From NCBI GenBank assembly GCA_018806915.1, contig JAGKQI010000103.1, positions 1,426,001-1,490,000 on the forward strand: 64,000 nt of DNA, given 5' to 3'. Of this stretch, positions 32,098 through 43,455 are shown piece after piece (the first letter of the stretch is position 1; every line of letters begins with the position of its first letter). The notes beneath the pieces were generated by a model, which searched no databases, was not told where the DNA came from, and worked only from the letters and a program-made list of their open reading frames with translations. Source of the stretch: Phytophthora colocasiae. Its lineage: Eukaryota; Oomycota; Peronosporomycetes; Peronosporales; Peronosporaceae. The position numbers were made by a program, and so were the translations under genes.

Positions 32098-33183
32098 AAC
32101 AAGCCATTTGCAACGTGTGACTTGGAGGCTGTGACGCAGTAGTCGACGGACGAAAAGAAGCATGTAGTCCGCGACCAAAAAGAGTGTAGCGTAAGATACT
32201 GAAGTTGTAGGAGAATATCAAAAAAAGCCATTTTGATGTGAGTTACGAACTGCGAATTCTTCCTGGTTGATCGACCATGCATCGCTCCCTACATAAGTGT
32301 ATCTTGAATCAATCTTGATTGAAGATTCTTGAAGACCCCTGCGGTATCCGAGTCAGAATCATATTTCAGATTACGACAGCGAAAATGCTTTCGGATATCA
32401 AACCATCGGGAGCCCTGTAGCTGTTCCAGTCGATGTAAGTGGGTGGTTCAACCATATAATCATGTCTGAGGTCGAGAAGAAGGAGGAGACGACGCAGCAG
32501 GAAATTAGAGATGGAAGCAGAAAAGCTAACATTGCCTGTTTTCTTATTTTATTTTATTTGTTTGTTTTTTTTCTGTTTTGCTTTTCATGTTGCTTTCCTT
32601 TCTTTTTTTGTTTTTGAACCAGTGTTTCTCTCACAATATGAACGTTCAGCTCAATCGGGCGTAGGAGCCTCATTCGCAGAGTTAACAACATCCAGAGTTT
32701 AGACGACTTCAAGTTTCGACTGCTCACGTTCCACAGCATCCAAATGAACACTGGTACTAAACACATCGCGATCCCCGTCGCTTCACAGATGACCGATCAT
32801 TCGTATGAATACACTTTGAAGTACAAATGGTCGACACGTCAGAAAGATTATCGTGCCGAGCCTCGGCAAGGTGATGGATCTTCATTCTATGGCTACTTCA
32901 TTTTTTTAAATTATTATTGCTATTTCAACGAAATACATCGTCTCCTTTCAAGTTGAGAGGCTTCCGAGTTGGAACTTCCAACCTTGCAGAGACTAGTGAC
33001 CTCACTCGTTGCGATTGACAGCTATGAAACCAACGTTCTTGGCAACCAAATCTCCATGAACCAGACCTCACACTCACACTCACACTCACACTCTCACTTC
33101 GCATTTCGCATTTCGCGTTCTCCTCGGCACTCGACCACATTCCCACCCAAGAAAGACACCAAGTGACGGACGATATCGACAAG

Positions 33184-34128
33184 ATGCAAACCTCCAAGTT
33201 CCTCGTCGCCCTCAGCCTGTGCATCTCCGTCGCCTCCTTCCAAGTGGCCGACGCCCGTGGTGCTCCGACCCATCTGACCCCGCGTCGTCAGCTTGGCTCC
33301 TACAGCAACTACGGCCACTATCCGCACCACCACGGCCACCACCACGACCACGACCACAAGAAGCACCGCCGCCACGATCATGACTACCGTCGCCGTCTTG
33401 AAGAGAAGGACGTGAAGGACGGGAAGGAAAAGGCCACCGAATCCTCCGACTACAGCTACAGCAAAGACGACTACGAACACAAACACTACGGCTACGATCA
33501 TGACGACTACAAGAGCTACGGTGTCGGCTACAGCTACGGCTACAAGAGCTATGGCCACGACAAGAATGACTACTATGGCAACGACTACTATGGCAACGAC
33601 TACCATGGTAAGGACTACTATGGCGACGACTACTATGGTAAGGACTACCACTATGGTAAGGACTACTATGGCAACGACTACTATGGCAACGACTACTATG
33701 GTAAGGACTACTATGGCAACGACTACTATGGCAACGACTACAACTACGGCAAGAAAAGTTACGGTTACTACCCCGACTACTACTCGTCGTACGGTGGTGC
33801 CTATGGCTATGGTGGTGATTTTGGCTACGGATACGGCAACGGCAACGGATATAGATACGGCAACAGCTACTACCCGGACTACTACTCGTCGTACAGCTAC
33901 GGCTACCCGAGTTACCCGGTGTACGGCGCCGACTACTACGGCTATGGCTACCCTTACTACGGCGGCTTCGGCTATGAGTCAAACCCTGCGGAAAGTGCTG
34001 CAAGTGCTGGTGACGAGGTGAAGTCTACGTCGGACGCTGAGAAGACCAAGTCGACCGAGAAGGAAGAGTCGAAGCCAAAGGAGAAGGAGAACAAGTCGGA
34101 TGCCGAGAAGAAGTCGAAGGGAAAGTGA
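33184..34128 (+). CDS. secreted Tyr/Gly/His-rich repeat protein, array copy 10
   Basis: Codes for 314 aa. It matches copy 9 except that GYGYGNS reads GYRYGNS, a variant shared with distant copies 14 and 15. The leader has an expanded CACACT run (four units). It is the last intact copy before the retrotransposon. Confidence 0.88.
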   Translation: MQTSKFLVALSLCISVASFQVADARGAPTHLTPRRQLGSYSNYGHYPHHHGHHHDHDHKKHRRHDHDYRRRLEEKDVKDGKEKATESSDYSYSKDDYEHKHYGYDHDDYKSYGVGYSYGYKSYGHDKNDYYGNDYYGNDYHGKDYYGDDYYGKDYHYGKDYYGNDYYGNDYYGKDYYGNDYYGNDYNYGKKSYGYYPDYYSSYGGAYGYGGDFGYGYGNGNGYRYGNSYYPDYYSSYSYGYPSYPVYGADYYGYGYPYYGGFGYESNPAESAASAGDEVKSTSDAEKTKSTEKEESKPKEKENKSDAEKKSKGK

Positions 34129-35192
34129 AACAAGCCATTTGCAACGTGTGACTTGGAGGCTGTGACGCAGTAGTCGACGGACGAAAAGAAGCATGTAGTC
34201 CGCGACCAAAAAGAGTGTAGCGTAAGATACTGAAGTTGTAGGAGAATATCAAAAAAAGCCATTTTGATGTGAGTTACGAACTGCGAATTCTTCCTGGTTG
34301 ATCGACCATGCATCGCTCCCTACATAAGTGTATCTTGAATCAATCTTGATTGAAGATTCTTGAAGACCCCTGCGGTATCCGAGTCAGAATCATATTTCAG
34401 ATTACGACAGCGAAAATGCTTTCGGATATCAAACCATCGGGAGCCCTGTAGCTGTTCCAGTCGATGTAAGTGGGTGGTTCAACCATATAATCAGCAGGAA
34501 ATTAGAGATGGAAGCAGAAAAGCTAACATTGCCTGTTTTCTTATTTTATTTTATTTTTTTATTTTTATTTGTTTTTTTTTCTGTTTTGCTTTTCATGTTG
34601 CTTTCCTTTCTTTTTTTGTTTTTGAACCAGTGTTTCTCTCACAATATGAACGTTCAGCTCAATCGGGCGTAGGAGCCTCATTCGCAGAGTTAACAACATC
34701 CAGAGTTTAGACGACTTCAAGTTTCGACTGCTCACGTTCCACAGCATCCAAATGAACACTGGTACTAAACACATCGCGATCCCCGTCGCTTCACAGATGA
34801 CCGATCATTCGTATGAATACACTTCGAAGTGCAAATGGTCGACACGTCAGAAAGATTACCGTGCCGAGCCTCGGCAAGGTGATGGATCTTCATTCTATGG
34901 CTACTTCATTTTTTTAAAATTATTATTGCTATTTCAACGAAATACATCGTCTCCTTTCAAGTTGAGAGGCTTCCGAGTTGGAACTTCCAACCTTGCAGAG
35001 ACTAGTGACCTCACTCGTTGCGATTGACAGCTATGAAACCAACGTTCTTGGCAACCAAATCTCCATGAACCAGACCTCACACTCACACTCACACTCACAC
35101 TCTCACTTCGCATTTCGCATTTCGCGTTCTCCTCGGCACTCGACCACATTCCCACCCAAGAAAGACACCAAGTGACGGACGATATCGACAAG

Positions 35193-35504
35193 ATGCAAAC
35201 CTCCAAGTTCCTCGTCGCCCTCAGCCTGTGCATCTCCGTCGCCTCCTTTCAAGTGGCCGACGCCGGTGGTGCTCCGATCCATCTGACCCCGCGTCGTCAG
35301 CTTGGCTCCTACAGTGTGGTGATGTTCAGGACTCTGGCTACATGGATGGACTCTGGCAGCAGATCTCCTTTGGTTTCCGCGGTGTGGAGACGCACGATGC
35401 TTGGAGGAGGCTTGCTCATGAGCACTGGACAGCATTTACTGGAACATGAGCGGCAGGACGTTAGGTGTAGTAGAACCTACATCTATGCTATGGACAAGCA
35501 GTAG
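35193..35504 (+). pseudogene. array copy 11, 5' part, read-through into the Gypsy LTR
   Basis: The signal peptide and first mature residues up to GSYS are intact. At 35315 the Gypsy LTR begins and the frame continues into it to a stop at 35504. The result is a potential 103-aa chimera of a secretion signal plus about 63 LTR-encoded residues. The 3' part of the gene lies beyond the element at 41277-42149. Confidence 0.9.
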
Positions 35505-35653
35505 AGTTTAGATCTTGGGATAGTCAATGGAGGAAACCCTCCATGAGCAACCAGCGAAGGACTCTGAAGAGCTTAACTGATCAATACTCACTTTTGCATT
35601 TACCAGCAAGCAAGCAACGCAGTACAAGTACTTCGCAAGCGCGACACGGCACA
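35315..35653 (+). repeat. 5' LTR of Gypsy element 1
   Basis: 339 bp, TGTGGTG ... GGCACA. It is followed directly by AAGTTAACTTTT at the place where a primer-binding site is expected. This is not the usual TGG-starting tRNA 3'-end complement. Confidence 0.93.
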
Positions 35654-35686
35654 AAGTTAACTTTTGTCCTTGTGGACCGCTGAAGC

Positions 35687-36022
35687 ATGTCGAACTCGAC
35701 CCAGTATGAGAGTGACGGAGATGTTGTCATGACAACAGCGCACCAACCTGTGTTTGAGTTCCTCCACGCCCCAAAATTGGATGGGTGGAGTCAAGGTGCA
35801 CTAGTCAATTGGAAGAAGCAACGGGAGCAGTATGAAGAATGCATCCGACAGCGCTGCGTCGAGAGTGGCGAGCGTCCTGAGGTGGCGATGCAGCCGATCA
35901 AGTTGGCCTTCGAACCCAAGCTTCTTGAGGCACTATGTCTGTACGAGTTACAGAAACCTGTCGATAGCGTCACCGATGATGAGTTGAAGGCTCTGATCAA
36001 TCAACGAGTACTGAGTGTGAAG
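35687..36022 (+). pseudogene. Gypsy element 1 gag, N-terminal part
   Basis: Starts at an ATG 33 bp after the LTR and encodes about 112 Gag residues (the DGWSQGALVNWKKQREQYEE region, typical of oomycete Gypsy Gag). The frame is cut at LSVK by the MITE and stops within a few codons. The reading frame resumes in register after the second copy of the 8-bp duplication at 36580. Confidence 0.85.
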
Positions 36023-36579
36023 CAGGGATAGGAAAAATACAATATCATACGGATTGGAGGCCTTCATCCAAGCCAATAAATAATTGAGTTATTGCCAATT
36101 TTTTCGACAATGTCAACCAAGTCAGTAGGTCACATGAATATGTGACACTATGTCGTCTTTTCTCATGAGTTTTTGAACGAGTTGGTTGCTGTCGATGCGC
36201 CTGGATTCAGGAGGGGTTACCTCGAGAACCCTCCCACCGCGTCCAACCTCTCCAACCAACACACACAAGTCATAGTCCGAATTCCTCGACATCATACATA
36301 CAACACACAAATCAACTGATATAATATATTTCAGTTAGGAAATGACAAGCAACTGTAATAACCCGTGTGCCCTGTGTGCAAACATGGCCACACCACCCGT
36401 TTGGCGATAGTTCTCGCTACCATCCATTGCCAAAACAACCACACATGTCAACGACATTTGGCTATAGCCAAGATTGACCTGTGTAAAAAATTGCATGTTA
36501 TTGGGGTTGAGGAGCAATAAATTATGGCAATATGATATTGCCAATATCTGCAATAGTTACGGAAAATTACCAAACCCTG
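36023..36579. mobile_element. hAT-like MITE nested in gag, 557 bp
   Basis: Flanked by the 8-bp duplication GTGTGAAG (36015-36022 and 36580-36587). The ends are imperfect inverted repeats of the form CAGGGATAGGAAAA and CAGGGTTTGGTAAT (right end read on the reverse strand). CAGGG ends with an 8-bp duplication are typical of hAT. The body is A/T-rich and has no coding capacity. Confidence 0.85.
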
Positions 36580-39500
36580 GTGTGAAGAACGCTCAGGTCC
36601 CGGATTTGGACGCTCTCTTCAAAAAGCATTTGAACGTCGATATGCATGAAGATGATATTGATGCGCGGGTACTGAAGTACTTTCGCGATTTCTCTGATTT
36701 GGTCGAGAAGAATGGGCTTGGGGAGATCCTTGGAGTGGGTGATCCGGCGAAGCCAGGATATAATGAGCGGATGAAACTACGCTGCAACTTTCTGATCGAC
36801 AATCTGGAGCCTGCCGTCCTTCGAGACGAAGTTCGCCGTCACACGAAATTTGTGGACCAGGAGGCGAAACGCAATGATTTCGTGTTGTTCCGAGTGATCA
36901 AGGTGAAAGCTCGAGATCAACATAAGTACCACGTTTTGACAAGAGATCAAAAGGGTAAGTCAAACGCGGAGAAAAGGGACAAGTCGACCAGTGACAAGGC
37001 GACCTACTCTAGCAACAACAAGAATGGCCCACGCTCAACTACATCGTCTGCCCGTTCCGGCGGGGCGCCGAAGGAGGCAAAGCCAAGCACCAACCCGCCT
37101 CGGACAGGATGTTGGCACTGCAAAGGTGATCACTGGCTACGCGACTGCCCGACCGCCACAGAAGCGGACAAGGCCGCCGCTGTCGAACGGATGAAGTCTG
37201 TTCGAGAGGCAAAGAAAGCAAAGAAGGTTGCCCCGGCCCTAGCGGCGGCCGAAGTGATTGTGGATGGTTTAATTTCGCTACCGTACTGTGCGGATTCTGG
37301 TGCGACGTCGTCATACATTGCACGTCATTTTGTGGAGGAGTTAAATGAACTTGGAGCAGGAGTTGCGATCCAGTCGCTACCAGAGAAGGTAGAGGTGACG
37401 GTCGCTGGAGGCGCTGTAATTGTGTGTCACGACTACGTTACGCTGGATTTGAGACTTCAGACGGTGGCTGGACCTGTACATCTAACGGAAGTGACATGCA
37501 TTGTATTGGAAGGACAAGAGGATGAGTTCATCCTGGGAAACGACATGCTAGTATCTCTGGGAATTGATGTGAATGCTCAGCTCTCTCAGTTGGCAGGCGG
37601 ACGCATCATGGAGGATCATGATCCTTTCGATGATGACGAACCTCACGCAGTTGACCCTCGAGACGTCCACCACCTCCTCAAAGCCATGGTGACAGCAGCA
37701 GGCGAGAATGGATTTCCACTCGAATATCTGCCGTCGATGTTGGACTTAGTGTTGGAATTCGAAGACGTGTTTAGGATTGAATTGGGAAATGATCCGCCAG
37801 CTCTGGTGGAACCGTTACGTATCACGATCCGTGATGGAGCCCAGCCATACCGTACGCGGCCTCGGCGATACGCTCCTGCACAAAGTGATTTCCTACGGGC
37901 TCATACACAGCAATTATTGGACATGGGTTTCATTCGCCGCAACCAACAGAGCCACTGGGCTTGTGCGGCTGTACCAGTACCAAAGTCCGGCCGGCCATCT
38001 GAATTTCGACTCACTATCGACTACAGACCTGTGAACGCTGTTACTGTACCGATTGCTGGAACAGCGCCTGATTTAGCTGCTGCAGCAAGGAACGTACGTG
38101 GTGTATGTGGATTTGCGAACTTCGACATGACTAACGGATTCACGCAGCTACCACTGCACCCGGACAGTCAAGAGATCATGAGTTTTGTGACGGATGATGC
38201 TGTATTTACTCCGACTCGGGTGCCTCAAGGGGCTACTGACTCAGCTCTGCATTTTCAGAATCAGATGCAATTGGTGTTCAAGAAGATGCTGTACAAGAAA
38301 CTTTTGGTTTGGATTGATGATCTATTGGTGTTTGCCCGTTCGCCTGCTGAGTTTTTGAGTGCTCTACGTGAATTCTTCGAGTGTGTCCGAGCTTCACGTC
38401 TGAAACTCAGTGTGTTGAAGAGCTGCCTCTTCAAGAAAGTGACTAAGTGGTGTGGCCGGTTGTTTAGCGGCCAGGGGATTGAGCATGATCCTTCTCGTGT
38501 GAGTGCATTGCAGTCACTCCCATTGCCAGTGACAGCCGCCGACCTACAGCAGTTCTTATGCGCGGCAGGATGGCTGCGCGACTCTATCATGGACTACGGC
38601 CGCGTTATGCAGCCATTACATGTCATGCTGGAGGCTGCACTAAAGCAAGTAGGCCGCACCAAGCGGCTCGCAGCTGGATGCACATTGACCTGGTCTGTGG
38701 AAGAACAAGCGGCGTTTGAGAATGCCCGCCTCCTGTTGTCGACTTCTCAATTGCTGTACTACCCCGATGACTCAGCCGACATCTGTGTCTTTAGTGATGC
38801 GTCTGAACGTGGTTGGGGACTGGTAGTTTCGCAGGTTCGCAATTGGATTGACAGTCTGCCGGTGGTGGAACAGCATCATGAACTACTATTGTGCAAGAGT
38901 GGTGTCTTCAGCGACACTGAGCAGAGGTGGAGTATCATTGAAAAGGAAGCCTATCCGATTATTTACGCCGCCCGCAATCTCGGTTATCTACTTGTTCGAC
39001 GTGGTGGTTTTCGATTATTCTGTGACCACAAGAACCTGGTCTTTGTGTTCGCGCCGGACAAGGAGGTTAAGCGTCACGTGCGGGGGAAGCTCCAACGCTG
39101 GGCTCTCTCGCTGACTGGTCTAGCATTTGATGTTGAACACATAGATGGATCGGACAATCTCTGGGCAGATCTACTTTCCCGTTGGGGTCTTCCAGAAGAG
39201 GTGGAAGTTCGCGTACAATGTAAGTTCATTACGAGGAGTCAAGCACGTGAACTGGGGAAAGATGCTGGATCTGGATCAGATGCTTCTATGATGCCACCAG
39301 TGCACGATGAGTCTGCTGAGACTGAAACAGAACATGATGAGACTGATGACGCTGCACAAGGTGAAGGAGATGTACAGCGGCTTCACATGCTTCATGAAGA
39401 CTTTGAATTTCCCTCGCTAGATGTCATTAGTGCTGCTCAGCGTAAACATTCTCGCAACGCCCCGCCAGAGGCGCAACGCCAGGAGGATGGAACATTGCTC

Positions 39501-40868
39501 GTGGATGGTCGTATCTGGATTCCTACTGAAGATAGTGCTTTACTACAACGTGTCTTCGTGGTGAGCCACTGTGGCGTGCAAGGCCATCGCGGGTTAGACC
39601 CGATGGTGTTGACAATTGAGGAAGTGTTCTGGATTAACGGATTGGCTAGACTGTGTCGCCAATTCCTTAGCCGCTGCCTGCTATGCAAGCACGTCAAGGG
39701 TGGTAACATCATTACGCGGCCATGGGGGCCTACATACGATCCTGTGCAGCCCAACGAGCTTTTGCATTGGGACTTTCTCTCAATGGGCGAGAACGCAGGC
39801 CAGTGCAAGTACGTGTTAGTTCTGAAGGATGGGCTATCGCATTATTGCGAGTTAGTGGCATGCGACTCGCCAACTAGCACTGTTGCGGCAACATCTCTCG
39901 TGGATTGGTGGAAGCGGTTCGGAGCACCATCGATGTTGATCTCTGACCAAGGTAGCCACTTTAAAAACAGCGTTATCAGCCAGCTCTGCAAGCAGTTGCA
40001 GGTGCAACAGGAGCTCGTTGTGGCTTACTCACCATGGATCAATGGAACAGTCGAAAGGCTCAACCGCGACATACTGCAAGCCATGCGCGTCTTGTTGATG
40101 GAACTCAAGCTGGACACCCGCGAGTGGACTTACGTGCTTCCATTAGTCCAGGGAAACCTGAACCATACGCCCGTGGCTTCAATTGGCGGTCGATCGCCCG
40201 CAGAGTTGTTTACTGGGCTTCCCCGACCCTCTCCGTTTGAGCCTATTGTTGTCGAGAAGAATGGCAAGCCAGTGGTGCTATCGGATGGCGTTGAACTTCC
40301 AGAGGAACGTTTGACTCGTCTTCGTACGTCGTTAGCTGCAATGCACCGCGAGGCAGTGGACGAACGCGAGAGGCGTCGACTACAGAACATGCGAGGGGCG
40401 AAGGGGTCGCCTTGCAATTTCTCCATTGGAGATTTCGTCTTATGGTCGCGAATTGACCAGCGCCTGGCTGCTGACAAACTATTGGCTAGATGGGTTGGTC
40501 CTTTTGAGGTGATCGACGCGCGCCCACATTCGTTCGTCATCCGTCATCTGGTGACTAATCAGAACTTCGAAGTCCACGGCTCCCGTCTCAAGTTCTACAG
40601 CGACAAGTACCTGGACGTTAACGAGGAATTAATTGCGCATGTCGGCAACCAAGGGATGCTTCTTGGGGTAGAATCCTTTAAAGGACATCGCAAGGAACGT
40701 GGCAACTGGCAGTTGTTGGTGTCATGGGTTGGGCTACAAGAGGCGGAGGACTCGTGGGAGTCGATGATTGAGATGAATGACCAAGTTCCGGCCAAGGTGG
40801 CGCAGTACGTTCTCGCGGCTGATGCAGCTGCACTATCGACTGCCTACAAGGGGATTACTCGTGCCTAG
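36580..40868 (+). CDS. Gypsy element 1 gag C-terminal part and complete pol
   Basis: One open frame; residue numbers count from an ATG at 36474 that lies inside the MITE. Domains in order are: CCHC knuckle CWHCKGDHWLRDC (about 212-224), aspartic protease YCADSGATSS (about 270-280), reverse transcriptase with WIDDLLVFA (about 612-620), RNase H with CVFSDASERGWG (about 770-781), integrase zinc site H...HCGVQGHRG...CLLC (about 1030-1070), catalytic D in LHWDFL (about 1100), D in ISDQGSHF (about 1156) and E in NGTVERLN (about 1193). The chromodomain LLVSWVGLQEAEDSWE lies near 1412-1428. All catalytic residues seen are intact. Gag and Pol would form a single polyprotein without a programmed frameshift if the MITE were absent. 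The start within the MITE is not expected to be used. Confidence 0.92.
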
Positions 40869-40937
40869 CCTTTGCCGACAACGAGGCCTACACGTATGCA
40901 TTTGGATTGGACAAGCTTTAGAGTCCTTGGAGGGTAG

Positions 40938-41276
40938 TGTGGTGATGTTCAGGACTCTGGCTACATGGATGGACTCTGGCAGCAGATCTCCTTTGGTTTC
41001 CGCGGTGTGGAGACGCACGATGCTTGGAGGAGGCTTGCTCATGAGCACTGGACAGCATTTACTGGAACATGAGAGGCAGGACGTTAGGTGTAGTAGAACC
41101 TACATCTATGCTATGGACAAGCAGTAGAGTTTAGATCTTGGGATAGTCAATGGAGGAAACCCTCCATGAGCAACCAGCGAAGGACTCTGAAGAGCTTAAC
41201 TGATCAATACTCACTTTTGCATTTACCAGCAAGCAAGCAACGCAGTACAAGTACTTCGCAAGCGCGACACGGCACA
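40938..41276 (+). repeat. 3' LTR of Gypsy element 1
   Basis: 339 bp, with one mismatch to the 5' LTR by eye. It is followed by the TACAG duplication and the resumed array gene. Confidence 0.93.
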
Positions 41277-41316
41277 TACAGCAACTACGGCCACTATCCG
41301 CACCACCACGGCCACC

Positions 41317-41351
<35 letters not shown>

Positions 41352-42149
41352 CACGACCACGACCACAAGAAGCACCGCCGCCACGATCATGACTACCGTC
41401 GCCGTCTTGAAGAGAAGGACGTGAAGGACGGGAAGGAAAAGGCCACCGAATCCTCCGACTACAGCTACAGCAAAGACGACTACGAACACAAACACTACGG
41501 CTACGATCATGACGACTACAAGAGCTACGGTGTCGGCTACAGCTACGGCTACAAGAGCTATGGCCACGACAAGAATGACTACTATGGCAACGACGACTAT
41601 GGCAAGGACTACCATGGTAAGGACTACTATGGCAACGACTACAACTACGGCAAGGACTACAACTACGGCAAGAAAAGTTACGGTTACTACCCCGACTACT
41701 ACTCGTCGTACGGTGGTGGCCATGGCTATGGTGGTGATTTTGGCTACGGATACGGCAACGGCAACGGATATGGATACGGCAACAGCTACTACCCGGACTA
41801 CTACTCGTCGTACGGTGGTGCCTATGGCTATGGTGGTGATTTTGGCTACGGATACGGCAACGGCAACGGATATGGATACGGCAACAGCTACTACCCGGAC
41901 TACTACTCGTCGTACAGCTACGGCTACCCGAGTTACCCGGTGTACGGCGCCGACTACTACGGCTATGGCTACCCTTACTACGGCGGTTTCGGCTATGAGT
42001 CAAACCCTGCGGAAAGTGCTGCAAGTGCTGGTGACGAGGTGAAGTCTACGTCGGACGCTGGGAAGACCAAGTCGACCGAGAAGGAAGAGTCGAAGCCAAA
42101 GGAGAAGGAGAACAAGTCGGATGCCGAGAAGAAGTCGAAGGGAAAGTGA
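41277..42149 (+). pseudogene. array copy 11, 3' part
   Basis: Resumes at YSNYGHYP and runs to the normal stop. The His/Asp tract is longer than in other copies (HHDHDHDHDHDHHDHDH). A block from YYPDYYSSYGG to GYGNS is duplicated in tandem, about 99 bp. A long open frame starts in the LTR at 41166, but it lacks a signal peptide. Confidence 0.9.
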
Positions 42150-42767
42150 AGCAAGCCATTTGCAACGTGTGACTTGGAGGCTGTGACGCAGTAGTCGACG
42201 GACGAAAAGAAGCATGTAGTCCGCGACCAAAAAGAGTGTAGCGTAAGATACTGAAGTTGTAGGAGAATATCAAAAAAAAAGCCATTTTGATGTGAGTTAC
42301 GAACTGCGAATTCTTCCTGGTTGATCGACCATGCATCGCTCCCTACATAAGTGTATCTTGAATCAATCTTGATTGAAGATTCTTGAAGACCCCTGCGGTA
42401 TCCGAGTCAGAATCATATTTCAGATTACGACAGCGAAAATGCTTTCGGATATCAAACCATCGGGAGCCCTGTAGCTGTTCCAGTCGATGTAAGTGGGTGG
42501 TTCAACCATATAATCAGGAGATGGAAGCAGAAAAGCTAACATTGATCCAGTGTTCCTGTTTTCTTATTTTATTTTATTTGTTTTTTTTTCTGTTTTGCTT
42601 TTCATGTTGCTTTCCTTTTTTTTTTTTTGAACCAGTGTTTCTCTCACAATATGAACGTTCAGCTCAATCGGGCGTAGGAGCCTCATTCGCAGAGTTAACA
42701 ACATCCAGAGTTTAGACGACTTCAAGTTTCGACTGCTCACGTTCCACAGCATCCAAATGAACACTGG

Positions 42768-43454
42768 AAGAAGAAGAAGTTGATTAACTGCTTAGTGGAC
42801 CTATCGTTTCGCTAGCGATGTAATATCTACTTACGACAGCTTAGTTTACATCCGGGGAGTCCATATTCGGTCACTGGATCGGGTAAGTTTCTTGGTTTGG
42901 GAGGATCGAAACCCATTCCCTGAAGAACTGAAACTACAACTTCGCCATTCAGCTCCAGTTCCTCACAGTGCAGATAGATATGTTGGTAGTGTCGATGAAA
43001 CGAATTTATCACACTTTGAATGCTCACTTTTTCTGTTTCCGTCTCCTTGAAGTGAATCTTGTTGTGTAGCTGCCAAGTAGCATGGAAAGCAATTGCTGTG
43101 TGGACTCTCCACAACAGCAACAGTAGTTTGTGGTGTTGTTTCCAGTCCGCATTAACATCTCGTGACTGCGGGAATAGTAGCAATCTCCAACTTAAGTCGA
43201 CTGTGAAAATTTTGCTCCATGGCACCCATAGTGACTGCCACATTTCTTGTAATCCTGGGCACGAGAAGAAACAGTGTTCCAGCGTTTCAATCGCTACACA
43301 CGACTCTCGAACGCACTGCTGAATCGTTGGGTTTAGTCTTTTCAGGAAATATAGCCGTGACCCAACAATTAGGTCTCCAAAGAACAATCGTAATAGGACA
43401 TCATGCACCACTGGAACCAGGCATCTTCGCAGTGATAGATATTGGGATAATGTA
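42768..43454 (-). mobile_element. 5'-truncated non-LTR (LINE) retrotransposon fragment
   Basis: The minus-strand frame 43411-42827 encodes the C-terminal end of a LINE polyprotein. A zf-RVT-like motif (C...ETLEHCFFSCPGLQEMW) is followed by LLLLWRVHTAIAFHATW and HNKIHF, as in RT-associated zinc-binding domains. The 3' end (low coordinates) finishes in a short TTC repeat (GAAGAAGAAG on the plus strand), a common LINE tail. Array sequence stops at AACACTGG on the left and resumes at about GCTCTGATCC on the right. About 515 bp of the unit is missing, including the promoter and signal peptide of copy 12. Confidence 0.75.
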
Positions 43455-43455
43455 G

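Larger units (their letters stand above)
35315..41276 (+). mobile_element. Ty3/Gypsy chromodomain LTR retrotransposon (element 1)
   Basis: It is bounded by 339-bp direct LTRs starting TG and ending CA, and flanked by the 5-bp target duplication TACAG (35310-35314 and 41277-41281). The order is gag, protease, reverse transcriptase, RNase H, integrase, chromodomain, as in chromoviruses. The LTRs differ at one position by eye (GAGCGG versus GAGAGG), so the insertion is recent. Gag is interrupted by a 557-bp hAT-like MITE. A purine-rich tract, CTTGGAGGGTAG, precedes the 3' LTR. Confidence 0.95.
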
